From Yeosuana sp043876835 (lineage in GTDB: Bacteria > Bacteroidota > Bacteroidia > Flavobacteriales > Flavobacteriaceae), in assembly GCF_043876835.1 (NCBI RefSeq), contig NZ_JBAWJZ010000003.1, positions 124,001 through 188,000 on the forward strand: a stretch of DNA of 64,000 bases, written 5' to 3'. This document shows, in pieces, positions 40,775 through 50,239 of this stretch (position 1 is the stretch's first letter; each line of letters begins with the position of its first letter). The position numbers and the translations under genes are program-made. The notes under the pieces were generated by a model. It was not told where the DNA came from, made no database searches, and was given only the letters and a program-made list of their open reading frames with translations.

Positions 40775-43156
40775 CTAGTTTGTTTCTTTTTCAACCTGTT
40801 TTTCAATAAGTACTTTTACAGATTCATTTTTATCATTTAAAGCTTCAATTTCATCCTTAACTTCTGCTTCGGTTCCTTTAAAAACTTGTTCAGTCTTTTT
40901 TTCCTCTCCATTCACATTGTTTACGGTAGTTACAGTAGCGGTATAGATACCATCATCATTACTGCTCATGACAACTTTTACTTCTTTTGAATTAGTTAAT
41001 CCACTCTCAGCATAAACAGTCACGGCATCATTGTCTAGAGCAATACTAGGTGCAATTACTAAAGCCACAACCGACATTAATTTTAACAAAATGTTTAATG
41101 AAGGTCCAGATGTATCTTTAAATGGATCTCCAACTGTATCACCAACAACTGCTGCTTTATGAGCTGCTGAACCTTTACGACCATCGGCTTCAATCATTTT
41201 CTTGGCATTATCCCAAGCACCGCCAGCGTTTGATTGGAAGATTGCCATAAGAACCCCACAAGTTGTTACTCCAGCTAATAATCCTCCTAGCATTTCGGCT
41301 CCTCCAATAAAGCCTACAGCAACCGGAACAGCTAAGGCCATTAAACCTGGTAATACCATTTCCTTAATAGATGCTTTTGTTGATATTTCAACACATTTTT
41401 CATATTCAGCATAACCATCAGCTGCATCAAATATTTTTCTTTGTTCTTCTGTTGCTTTAGACATATCTGAATCAACATCTCTCATAACTTTTAAAGCTGC
41501 TTTTAATTGCGGAATGTCTCTAAATTGACGGCGAACTTCTTCAATCATTGCCATAGCAGCACGCCCTACAGCATTCATTGATAAAGCAGAAAACACAAAT
41601 GGTAGCATTCCTCCTATTAATAATCCAGCCATGATATTTGGTTTAGATACATCAATTGCTTCTACGTGTGCCGTATGCATAAAGGCTGCAAATAAGGCTA
41701 ACGCTGTTAACGCAGCAGAAGCAATTGCAAATCCTTTACCAATGGCAGCAGTAGTATTTCCTACAGCGTCTAATTTATCTGTACGTTCACGAACTTCTTT
41801 TGGTAATTCAGCCATTTCTGCTATACCACCTGCGTTATCAGAAATTGGTCCGTAAGCATCAACAGCTAACTGAATTCCTGTATTAGCTAACATTCCAACG
41901 GCTGCAATAGCAATACCATATAAACCAGCATAATAATGAGAAACCATAATTGCAGCCGCTATTAATAATATTGGAATAGCAGTAGACATCATACCTACAC
42001 CTAAACCAGCAATAATATTGGTAGCAGAACCTGTTTCAGATTGCCTTACAATTGAAGTAACAGGTTTAGTACCTGTACCCGTGTAATATTCTGTTACTTT
42101 ACCAACACAGAATCCTGCAATTAATCCAGCAAGAGTAGCCATAAAAACACCAAAAGAACCAAATGGTAATCCTTCAACTGTTTCTGGAATCATAGCTTCA
42201 ATAATAAAATAGGAAGCTATAATCATTAAAAACCCAGAGCCAAATTCTCCTAAATTTAAAGCTTTATGTGGTGAACCTCCATCTTTAACTTTAACAAATA
42301 AGGTTCCTATAATAGACATTACAATACCAACGGCTGCCAATACAAGCGGTAAATACACAGCTCCTAGACCTCCATAACCAGGAGTAACAATAATGGCGCC
42401 TAATACCATGGTTCCAATAATAGAACCAACATAAGATTCAAATAAATCTGCTCCCATTCCAGCTACGTCTCCAACATTGTCACCAACATTATCTGCAATA
42501 GTAGCAGGGTTTAGAGGATGGTCTTCAGGAATTCCAGCCTCAACTTTACCAACTAAATCTGCACCAACATCTGCTGCTTTGGTATAAATACCTCCACCAA
42601 CACGTGCAAATAAGGCTATAGATGAAGCTCCTAAAGAAAACCCAGAAAGCACATTTAATACCATTGGAATATTTTCTGAACCTGGCCATATGCTTTGATA
42701 AATCATGAACAAACTACTCAATCCTAAAACACCTAGTCCAACAACACCTAATCCCATAACAGCTCCTCCTGCAAATGCAACTTCTAAAGCTTTACCTAAA
42801 GATGTTCTTGCCGCTTGGGTTGTTCTTACATTTGCTTTAGTTGCTACTCTCATTCCAATAAAACCAGCCAAAGCAGAACAAACTGCTCCTACCACAAATG
42901 ATAATGCAATAATACCATTGGAACCCTCTTCAGAATTTCCTTTTAAGAATAATAAAATTGCTACTGCAACTACAAAAATTGCTAAAATTTTATATTCAGC
43001 TTTTAAAAATGACATAGCACCATCTGCTATGTGTTTGGCTATGTTAGCCATTTTTGGAGAACCTACCTCCTGTTTAGTTATCCAAACGTTTTTAACAAAA
43101 ACAAATAGAAGACCTAGGGCCCCAAAAGCGGGAAGAAATTTTACTAATAATTCCAT
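40775..43156 (-). CDS. hppA: Membrane-bound, K+-dependent-type ion-pumping pyrophosphatase
   Basis: Couples PPi hydrolysis to H+ and/or Na+ export. The 793-residue protein has about 16 membrane segments, the PPi site GGGIYTKAADVGADLVGK (187-204) and DNVGDNVGDVAG (222-233), and GDTVGDPFKDTSGPSLNI (672-689). At the position that decides potassium dependence it has GNTTAAIGKG (466-475) with Ala rather than Lys, indicating the K+-dependent class. The pumped ion is not settled by what I can see. Beyond the last membrane segment (to about 707) there is an unusual polar tail of about 85 residues, probably periplasmic. The soluble pyrophosphatase gene lies just upstream. Confidence 0.93.
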   Translation of the reverse strand: MELLVKFLPAFGALGLLFVFVKNVWITKQEVGSPKMANIAKHIADGAMSFLKAEYKILAIFVVAVAILLFLKGNSEEGSNGIIALSFVVGAVCSALAGFIGMRVATKANVRTTQAARTSLGKALEVAFAGGAVMGLGVVGLGVLGLSSLFMIYQSIWPGSENIPMVLNVLSGFSLGASSIALFARVGGGIYTKAADVGADLVGKVEAGIPEDHPLNPATIADNVGDNVGDVAGMGADLFESYVGSIIGTMVLGAIIVTPGYGGLGAVYLPLVLAAVGIVMSIIGTLFVKVKDGGSPHKALNLGEFGSGFLMIIASYFIIEAMIPETVEGLPFGSFGVFMATLAGLIAGFCVGKVTEYYTGTGTKPVTSIVRQSETGSATNIIAGLGVGMMSTAIPILLIAAAIMVSHYYAGLYGIAIAAVGMLANTGIQLAVDAYGPISDNAGGIAEMAELPKEVRERTDKLDAVGNTTAAIGKGFAIASAALTALALFAAFMHTAHVEAIDVSKPNIMAGLLIGGMLPFVFSALSMNAVGRAAMAMIEEVRRQFRDIPQLKAALKVMRDVDSDMSKATEEQRKIFDAADGYAEYEKCVEISTKASIKEMVLPGLMALAVPVAVGFIGGAEMLGGLLAGVTTCGVLMAIFQSNAGGAWDNAKKMIEADGRKGSAAHKAAVVGDTVGDPFKDTSGPSLNILLKLMSVVALVIAPSIALDNDAVTVYAESGLTNSKEVKVVMSSNDDGIYTATVTTVNNVNGEEKKTEQVFKGTEAEVKDEIEALNDKNESVKVLIEKQVEKETN

Positions 43157-43220
43157 ATTAATGATTAGTTGTTAGTTAATTTTTTTTTGAATCGACTAAA
43201 AATAGTAAAATATAATTGAT

Positions 43221-43258
43221 AAAAAAAACCACCTTATAATAAGATGGTTTTAATTTTT
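43221..43258 (-). terminator. Terminator between ppa and hppA
   Basis: On the minus strand AAACCATCTTA pairs with TAAGGTGGTTT (one G-U pair) around TTA, followed by a T tract. It would separate ppa from hppA, so the two genes are probably transcribed separately or with partial read-through. Confidence 0.8.
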
Positions 43259-43284
43259 TTTGTGATATTTTGACAATCCAATAA

Positions 43285-43812
43285 TTAGATGGTAAAAGTT
43301 CTCTTTTTCTTATGTTCGCTTTCATCATAACGCTTTACACAATTATGATATATTTCTATGGCCTCTTCAGCACTTCCCCAACCTCCAACATCAACTTTCT
43401 TTTCCTCTAAATCTTTGTACACTTGAAAAAAGTGCTCAATTTCTTTTAATCTATGAGGATTTAAATCACTTATATCATTATTCTGACTCCAAATAGGGTC
43501 TGATACTGGTACACAAATAATTTTTTCATCAGGTCCTTTTTCATCCGTCATATGAAAAACTCCAATTGGTTTTACTTCCATAACGACCATTGGAAAGGTT
43601 GGTTCTGTACCTAACACCAATACGTCTAATGGATCCTTATCAAGTGCTAAAGTTTCAGGAATAAAGCCATAATCTCCAGGGTACATCATAGATGAGAACA
43701 ACATTCTATCAAAACGGATTTTATGTAATGTAAAATCATATTCATACTTATTTCTACTTCCTTTTGGGATTTCTATTAACACGTCAAAGGTTAATTCATT
43801 TTTCTTACTCAT
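43285..43812 (-). CDS. ppa: Inorganic pyrophosphatase, soluble family I
   Basis: Hydrolyses cytosolic pyrophosphate. The 175-residue protein has IPKGSRNKYEYD (about 14-25), PGDYGFIPETLALDKDPLDVLVLG (about 44-67), where the Asp residues bind magnesium, and a C-terminal half typical of family I. It lies 128 bp upstream of the membrane pyrophosphatase gene, with a terminator in between, bringing the energy-wasting and energy-saving routes of PPi removal together. Confidence 0.95.
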   Translation of the reverse strand: MSKKNELTFDVLIEIPKGSRNKYEYDFTLHKIRFDRMLFSSMMYPGDYGFIPETLALDKDPLDVLVLGTEPTFPMVVMEVKPIGVFHMTDEKGPDEKIICVPVSDPIWSQNNDISDLNPHRLKEIEHFFQVYKDLEEKKVDVGGWGSAEEAIEIYHNCVKRYDESEHKKKRTFTI

Positions 43813-44003
43813 ATTTAATATTACAAATTATAATGATTTTCTTTTTTTTTGAGGCATTTAAAAATGCAAAGCAAAGATACTCATCCCTTAAAGATTAAGC
43901 AACAAATTGAAGATTGTTTTAAAACTTTTTAAAAAGAAAAAAAAAATGATAAAAATACCACAATCAAATAGCATTAAATTTAAAAAAATCAAGGAAAAAC
44001 AAT

Positions 44004-44011
44004 TAACTTCG
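44004..44011 (+). promoter_or_regulatory. Candidate -7 box of the SulP gene
   Basis: TAACTTCG, one base from TAnnTTTG, lies 44 bp before the start codon in a 243-bp AT-rich gap between divergent genes; the -33 box is not clear. The same word occurs at 49360-49367 upstream of etfB. Confidence 0.35.
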
Positions 44012-44055
44012 CATCAAACCATATCCTATAAAAAATCACTTTTTATATTAAGAAA

Positions 44056-45705
44056 ATGAGTAAAGAATTTACCCCAAAACTGTTTTCAATTCTTAAGCTA
44101 GGCATCTCTAAAGAAACTTTTATAAAAGATTCACTTTCTGGTTTAATAGTTGGTATTGTAGCTTTACCACTTGCCATTGCTTTTGCCATTGCATCTGGTG
44201 TTTCACCTGAAAAAGGAATTATAACAGCCATAATTGCTGGTATCATTATTTCAGCATTTGGTGGTAGCAGAGTTCAAATTGGCGGACCAACAGGAGCATT
44301 TATTGTGATTGTTTATGGCATTGTAGAACAATATGGTATCAATGGTTTAACCATTGCAACCTTTATGGCTGGATTTATAATTATTGGCTTTGGGATTGCT
44401 AAACTTGGAAATTTATTAAAATTTATTCCTTATTCGCTCATTTTAGGATTTACAAGCGGCATTGCCTTAATTATTTTTTCATCACAGATAAATGATTTTT
44501 TTGGTCTTCACATAACTAAATTACCTGCCGATTTTATTGATAAATGGATTGTTTATTTTAAAAATTTCAGCAATATAAACTGGTATGCAACTGCAATAAC
44601 CATTGGTACTATTACCATTATGTTGGTTTTCCAAAAATTTATAAAAAAAATTCCTGGTTCTATAATAGCCATTTTAATTTCTACAATTATTGTCCAACTA
44701 CTTAAGATTCCTGTTGATACTATTGAAAGTAATTTTGGAAGTATTCCCAATAGTTTTCATTTGCCATCCTTTCCTAAAGTGGATTTCAATACTATCCAGA
44801 GTCTTATTCAACCTGCTTTTGCCATAGCTTTACTTGGAAGTATTGAATCTTTACTTTCTGCAGTGGTGTCTGATTCAATGATTGGAGGAAAACACCGATC
44901 AAACATCGAGCTAATTGCACAAGGTGGTGCCAATATTTTCTCGTCATTATTTGGCGGAATACCTGCAACTGGAGCCATAGCCAGAACAGCAACTAACGTT
45001 AAAAACGGTGGCAGAACTCCAATAGCCGGAATTGTTCATGCTTTGGTTTTGCTAGCCATAATGTTGCTTTTTGGACCATATGCAAAATTAATTCCGCTTT
45101 CGTGTTTGGCTGGAATTTTAATTATAGTGGCATATCATATGAGTGAATGGAGACAATTTAAATCTATTTTAAAAGGTAATAGAATGGATATTATTATCAT
45201 GCTAACCACCTTTTTCTTAACCGTAATTTTTGATCTGGTTATTGCCATTGAAATAGGCATAGTACTTTCTAGTTTTATGTTTATGAAGCGAATGAGTGAA
45301 TCTGTTCAAGTTCAAAATATATTGACCGACAATGTTAATGGCGAGCATTTGTTTGATGAGGAATTGGTTGATTTACCTAAAGGCGCTTTACTTTATGAAA
45401 TTAATGGCCCTCTCTTTTTTGGTGCCGCACGCCAGTTTCAAGAAACCATAACAAACACAAATCAAGAACCTAAAGTTATTATTATTAGAATGCGTTATGT
45501 ACCTATGATAGATGCCACAGGATACCAAAGCTTAAAAGAAATAATTAAAACCTATAAAGTAAGAGGTATCAATGTAATTCTTTCCGGAATAAGTGAAACT
45601 CTAAGAAAAGATTTTGAAAAAAATGCCTTGTTCCTAATAATCGACAAAAAATTTGTTGTAAAAGACATTTCAAAAGCAATAGAATTAGCTAAAAAAACTT
45701 TTTAG
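44056..45705 (+). CDS. SulP family inorganic anion transporter with STAS domain
   Basis: A 549-residue inner-membrane transporter. About 14 membrane segments form the UraA/SLC26-type core, starting with DSLSGLIVGIVALPLAIAFAIASG (about 24-47) and GGSRVQIGGPTGAFI (about 69-83), and containing GGIPATGAIARTATNVKNGGRTP (about 298-320). A cytoplasmic STAS domain occupies about 440-549, with IIRMRYVPMIDATGYQSLKEI. Substrates in the family include sulfate, bicarbonate and dicarboxylates; the sequence does not decide. It is convergent with the DUF5686 gene, only 4 bp apart and without a visible terminator between them. Confidence 0.9.
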   Translation: MSKEFTPKLFSILKLGISKETFIKDSLSGLIVGIVALPLAIAFAIASGVSPEKGIITAIIAGIIISAFGGSRVQIGGPTGAFIVIVYGIVEQYGINGLTIATFMAGFIIIGFGIAKLGNLLKFIPYSLILGFTSGIALIIFSSQINDFFGLHITKLPADFIDKWIVYFKNFSNINWYATAITIGTITIMLVFQKFIKKIPGSIIAILISTIIVQLLKIPVDTIESNFGSIPNSFHLPSFPKVDFNTIQSLIQPAFAIALLGSIESLLSAVVSDSMIGGKHRSNIELIAQGGANIFSSLFGGIPATGAIARTATNVKNGGRTPIAGIVHALVLLAIMLLFGPYAKLIPLSCLAGILIIVAYHMSEWRQFKSILKGNRMDIIIMLTTFFLTVIFDLVIAIEIGIVLSSFMFMKRMSESVQVQNILTDNVNGEHLFDEELVDLPKGALLYEINGPLFFGAARQFQETITNTNQEPKVIIIRMRYVPMIDATGYQSLKEIIKTYKVRGINVILSGISETLRKDFEKNALFLIIDKKFVVKDISKAIELAKKTF

Positions 45706-45709
45706 AAAC

Positions 45710-48205
45710 CTAGAAATGAAATCCAAAAGTACCGGTAACTCCAAATTTTCTGGCATTAGGATTTTCAAGATAATTACCTCTAAAATTAAAATCTAATCTG
45801 AAAATCTTAAAAATGTTTCCTACTCCAAAGCTGTATTCGTAATACACTTTTTTGTTTGGAGCTACTAAAGGAATACTGTTTGGGTTTGCTGTTCTGCTTA
45901 AGGCAAAATTTTCATCTGAAAGATCTCCCCAAACACCTCGAATACCAACAATTTCACGAAGATTGAATTTTCTTAAAAAAGGAACTCTTGAAAAGAACAG
46001 CCCATTAAAGTTATGCTCAAAGTTTACTGACGTGTAAGTATCTGAGACAAACTCGTAATAATCTAATTGAGAGAATGTGTTATAAATTGAAAAATAGGAT
46101 TGATTCCCTGGAATGACACTTAACAACCCTAAAGGCACTTCTCCAAAAGTTTTACCTGCTTCAATCGTTGTTGTTAATCTTCCTAAACCACCTATTAACC
46201 AAGGTTGCACGTATGACATTTGAACTTTTGTGTAATTAAAATCACTATTAAAAATGCTTTTATCTCCACGACTCACTTGTGCAAAAAGACGAGCAAAATT
46301 ATCATTTGCCTCACGCCTTTCAACCCCAAATCCAGTCATTTTCCGTTTTGGAAAATATGATAATGATAAGGTTGTTTCATATTGTTTTATTTGAGACTCA
46401 ACTCCAGTTGGTGTATTATAGTCTAAACTAAACGTTGGAGAAGCAGATTCTAAAGTGCGGTAATTTGCTCCTAATCTAAAAATTAAATTTCGTACCGGTT
46501 CTAATTCAACTGCAAAACTGGTTAAATTTATTGAGGTAAGTTTATCATTAGCACCTGTTCCAACTACTGAAGATGAAGCTAAACTTCTACCTAAAACATC
46601 TGTTGATGTGGTTAAACTGGCTCCTATTTGCTCTACATCTCTTCTATTTCCGCCAGAAATAATCAATCGGCTTTTTTTGTCTAACAACCATTTACCAGAT
46701 ATTCCATATTTAAACTTATCATCCTTGAAACCATAAGCTAAAAACCCTTCTAAACGCCAAAGGTCGTTTTTACCAAAATAGGTTCTTCCTCCTGTTCTTA
46801 AACGGGTCCCTTCTACTTCATTAAAACCAAAGGTTGAAAAGATGGGGCCGTAATCTAATGGAAGCTCGTTAAATTCAATATAACCAGAAGCTAAAATGCT
46901 TCCTAAATTATAAAGCTGCTTGAATTTTTTAACGGTTTTTAGTGTGTCTAACATTTTGTACACACCCTTTTCGTCTTTATTTAAAGATTCTAGCCTATTT
47001 TCATTCCAGAATTCTTCATCTCTATCATATACATCTTTATCATAGTTATAAACCTCTTGCTCATAGAATTTTTTATCTAAAGGCTTATCAAACTCATAAT
47101 TATTATAAAGTGTGGTTCTTTTACCATAAACCCCTCTTGATTTCTCTTTTTTTCTAAGAGCAAAATCAGACATCATATAATCTCTCTTTACTAAAAATAA
47201 TGAGTCATTCAACACTTCAAATTCTTGCTCTATATAAATATCTTTTACCCAGTTTATATTGGCACTTTTTGATGCTTGTAAGTTAATTTCTTTAATAGCA
47301 TAGGTTGTATCTGCAACCCAAAAATCTCCTTTAAAGGTTAGTTCATTTTTTCTTCTAGGATAATAAATGATATTATAACACCACTTATTATCTATATAAG
47401 TACTGTCTGATAATACATAATTATAGGTGTTTATTCCTGTTCTTGAAAGTGGACTCACAAAACTTTTATCAAAGAACTTAAGGTAATTATCATATACATT
47501 GAATTCAGAATACAAATCATTAACAAAATCAATAACGATTTGATTATCGCTAAATCCAGAATTTTTATTCCCTTCTAGGACATCTTTTTCTTTGTTCAGA
47601 ATGTTGTCCCCATAAACTTTTGAAACAGCTTCATTAATAAAGATTGGCAAATATGTTTTTCCAGTAACGTTTGAAGTATCAACTTCACTAAAAACAAATT
47701 CCATTCCTTTAAACAATTTACTATTTATAAGAGCGCTATCAATGGTGTTGATATCAAACTCAACCTTCTCGTATTTATCGTATTTATATTGATTGAATTG
47801 TTTTAAACCATTTGTTCGTTTATGCTCCCATATTTTCCTGAGCAAATCAATTGCTGGATTATCCTTTTTGGGTTGTTTTCCTGTTACAATTAATACTTGA
47901 TCAAGTTGTGATGCTTGTTCTTTTAAAATGAATTTTAAATCGTAATTAACTTTTTTGGTTAGCGGAACTACAATAGTTTCGTATCCAATAAAGGAGACTT
48001 TAAGTTCTGACCAAGTATCAGAAGATTCTAAATAAAACTTACCGTTCTCGTCGGTAATTGTTCCTTGAGTAGATCCTTTAAAAATAACATTAGCAAAGGA
48101 AACTGGTTGATTGTCTTCATCAAAAACATAACCACTAACTTTGGTTTGAGCCAATGAGGAAAAAAATCCAATGAAGAAAAGGGCAAAAAGTATTCTTATA
48201 TTCAT
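45710..48205 (-). CDS. DUF5686 family outer-membrane protein with carboxypeptidase-regulatory-like domain
   Basis: An 831-residue exported protein (signal peptide 1-19). An N-terminal carboxypeptidase-regulatory-like domain spans about 22-95 (VSGYVFDEDNQPVSFANVIF, TDENGKFYLES, IGYE), followed by the DUF5686 region with NPAIDLLRKIWEHKRTNGL near 114-132 and a C-terminal predicted beta-barrel ending RKFGVTGTFGFHF. Such proteins are widespread in Bacteroidetes outer membranes; function is unknown. It lies 64 bp after pdhB with a terminator between. Confidence 0.85.
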   Translation of the reverse strand: MNIRILFALFFIGFFSSLAQTKVSGYVFDEDNQPVSFANVIFKGSTQGTITDENGKFYLESSDTWSELKVSFIGYETIVVPLTKKVNYDLKFILKEQASQLDQVLIVTGKQPKKDNPAIDLLRKIWEHKRTNGLKQFNQYKYDKYEKVEFDINTIDSALINSKLFKGMEFVFSEVDTSNVTGKTYLPIFINEAVSKVYGDNILNKEKDVLEGNKNSGFSDNQIVIDFVNDLYSEFNVYDNYLKFFDKSFVSPLSRTGINTYNYVLSDSTYIDNKWCYNIIYYPRRKNELTFKGDFWVADTTYAIKEINLQASKSANINWVKDIYIEQEFEVLNDSLFLVKRDYMMSDFALRKKEKSRGVYGKRTTLYNNYEFDKPLDKKFYEQEVYNYDKDVYDRDEEFWNENRLESLNKDEKGVYKMLDTLKTVKKFKQLYNLGSILASGYIEFNELPLDYGPIFSTFGFNEVEGTRLRTGGRTYFGKNDLWRLEGFLAYGFKDDKFKYGISGKWLLDKKSRLIISGGNRRDVEQIGASLTTSTDVLGRSLASSSVVGTGANDKLTSINLTSFAVELEPVRNLIFRLGANYRTLESASPTFSLDYNTPTGVESQIKQYETTLSLSYFPKRKMTGFGVERREANDNFARLFAQVSRGDKSIFNSDFNYTKVQMSYVQPWLIGGLGRLTTTIEAGKTFGEVPLGLLSVIPGNQSYFSIYNTFSQLDYYEFVSDTYTSVNFEHNFNGLFFSRVPFLRKFNLREIVGIRGVWGDLSDENFALSRTANPNSIPLVAPNKKVYYEYSFGVGNIFKIFRLDFNFRGNYLENPNARKFGVTGTFGFHF

Positions 48206-48208
48206 ATT

Positions 48209-48247
48209 ACAAAAAAAACTTCATCAACAATCGTGCTAATGAAGTTT
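48209..48247 (-). terminator. Terminator after pdhB
   Basis: On the minus strand AAACTTCAT pairs with ATGAAGTTT (9 bp) around a 14-nt loop and is followed by a T tract. Confidence 0.75.
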
Positions 48248-48269
48248 ATATAACGTAAAAACTTTTAAT

Positions 48270-49247
48270 TTATTTGTATAAAACTTTTTTTACAGCTTTA
48301 ATAACATCGTTACTATTTGGCAACCATTCAGCCAATAAAACTGGAGAATATGGTGCAGGTGTATCAGCTGTATTAATTTTAATAATTGGTGCATCTAAAT
48401 AATCAAAAGCTTCAGATTGCACTATGTATGTAATTTCAGTTGAAACGTTTCCAAAAGGCCATGCTTCTTCTAAAATTATTAATCTATTTGTTTTCTTAAC
48501 AGATTTAAGAATAGCTTCTTTATCCATTGGTCTCACAGTACGCAAGTCAATAATTTCACATGAAATGCCTTCTTTTGCAAGCTCATCGGCTGCTGCATAA
48601 GCTTCTTTAATTATTTTCCCAAAAGAGACGATTGTTACGTCTGTTCCTTCTCTTTTAACATCAGCAACTCCTAATGGAATTGTATATTCTCCTTCTGGAA
48701 CTTCACCTTTATCACCATACATTTGCTCACTTTCCATGAAAATAACCGGGTCATCATCACGAATAGCAGATTTTAATAATCCTTTTGCATCATATGGATT
48801 TGATGGCACTACCACTTTTAAACCAGGAGTATTTGCAAACCAACTTTCAAAAGCCTGTGAATGTGTTGCACCTAATTGTCCAGCAGAAGCTGTTGGGCCT
48901 CTAAACACAATAGGACACTTAAATTGTCCACCAGACATTTGTCTGATTTTAGCTGCATTATTTATAATTTGATCAATACCAACTAGAGAGAAGTTAAAGG
49001 TCATGTATTCAACAATCGGTCTGTTTCCAGTCATGGTTGAACCTACTGCTATACCAGCAAAACCTAACTCTGCAATTGGAGTATCGATAACACGCTTTGG
49101 ACCAAATTCATCTAACATTCCTTTTGATGCTTTATAGGCACCATTGTATTCCGCCACTTCTTCACCCATTAAATATATGCTTTCGTCTCGACGCATTTCT
49201 TCACTCATTGCTTCGCATACAGCTTCTCTAAATTGAATTGTCTTCAT
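48270..49247 (-). CDS. pdhB: Pyruvate dehydrogenase E1 component, beta subunit
   Basis: With the alpha subunit (not in this window) it forms the ThDP-dependent E1 of pyruvate dehydrogenase. The 325-residue form starts MKTIQFREAVCEAMSEEMRR; GEEVAEYNGAYKASKGML and the Glu-containing segment follow, then GQLGATHSQAFESWFANTPGLKVVVPSNPYDAKGLL in pieces typical of E1-beta. The C-terminal transketolase domain has EAWPFGNVSTEI. An upstream ATG (49304) would add 19 hydrophobic residues absent from the family and is rejected. Orphan placement of pdhB away from pdhA is normal in Flavobacteria. Confidence 0.93.
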   Translation of the reverse strand: MKTIQFREAVCEAMSEEMRRDESIYLMGEEVAEYNGAYKASKGMLDEFGPKRVIDTPIAELGFAGIAVGSTMTGNRPIVEYMTFNFSLVGIDQIINNAAKIRQMSGGQFKCPIVFRGPTASAGQLGATHSQAFESWFANTPGLKVVVPSNPYDAKGLLKSAIRDDDPVIFMESEQMYGDKGEVPEGEYTIPLGVADVKREGTDVTIVSFGKIIKEAYAAADELAKEGISCEIIDLRTVRPMDKEAILKSVKKTNRLIILEEAWPFGNVSTEITYIVQSEAFDYLDAPIIKINTADTPAPYSPVLLAEWLPNSNDVIKAVKKVLYK

Positions 49248-49464
49248 CAAACTATTTTTTAAATCGAATTGCAAAAATAACAATAAATGATTTAAGATGC
49301 TCAAAAGAATTATTTAAAATTTATTATGCGTGCATAGTAAATATTCAGAATAAAATAATTAACTTCGTGACTTCTAAATCATAGTTTCAGTTATATTTTT
49401 TCATATCATATAGGTTATCTGATTCTATTTTTTAATTAATTACAAACAAATTAAATTACTAAAA

Positions 49465-50211
49465 ATGAAAATATTAGTATGTATAAGTCATGTTCCAGAC
49501 ACTACATCAAAAATTAATTTTACTGATGACAACACAAAGTTTGATACTAACGGTGTACAATATGTAATCAACCCAAATGACGAATTTGGTTTAACTCGTG
49601 CCATGTGGTTTAAAGAAAAGCAAGGCGCACAAGTTACAGTTGTTAATGTTGGAGGTGCAGAAACCGAGCCAACGTTACGCAAAGCATTAGCTATTGGTGC
49701 AGATGCTGCCATAAGAGTGAATATTGCAGCAACCGATGGTTTTATGGTGGCTAAACAACTAGCAAAAGTAGTTCAAGATGGTGGTTATGATTTAATTATT
49801 GCTGGTAGAGAATCTATTGATTATAATGGTGGAATGGTACCAGGAATGATTGCAGGTTTAACAAATTCTAATTTTGTGAATAATTGTATAGGACTTGAAG
49901 TTGAAGGAACTTCAGCTAAAGTAGTTAGAGAAATTGATGGAGGAAAAGAAACTGTATCTACAACCTTACCTCTAATTGTTGGTGGCCAAAAAGGAATTGT
50001 ACAAGAAGCTGATCTTCGTATACCAAATATGAGAGGTATTATGATGGCTCGACAAAAACCATTAACTGTTGTTGAACCTATTGACATTGAACCTGAAACA
50101 GCTTCGGTTAAGTTTGAAAAGCCAGCACCAAAAGGCGCTGTAAAACTAGTATCGCCTGATAATTTAGACGAACTAATCAATCTATTACACAACGAAGCAA
50201 AAGTTATTTAA
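49465..50211 (+). CDS. etfB: Electron transfer flavoprotein, beta subunit
   Basis: A 248-residue AMP-binding subunit of the ETF heterodimer, which accepts electrons from acyl-CoA dehydrogenases. KILVCISHVPDTTSKINF (2-19) and VINPNDEFGLTRAM (about 35-48) match the family; the signature segment AGRESIDYNGGMVPGMIAGL lies near 112-131. It is first in an operon with etfA (28-bp gap), divergent from pdhB. A -7-like TAACTTCG is at 49360-49367. Confidence 0.95.
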   Translation: MKILVCISHVPDTTSKINFTDDNTKFDTNGVQYVINPNDEFGLTRAMWFKEKQGAQVTVVNVGGAETEPTLRKALAIGADAAIRVNIAATDGFMVAKQLAKVVQDGGYDLIIAGRESIDYNGGMVPGMIAGLTNSNFVNNCIGLEVEGTSAKVVREIDGGKETVSTTLPLIVGGQKGIVQEADLRIPNMRGIMMARQKPLTVVEPIDIEPETASVKFEKPAPKGAVKLVSPDNLDELINLLHNEAKVI

Positions 50212-50239
50212 CAAACAAACTATTTCAAATTAAAAAATT

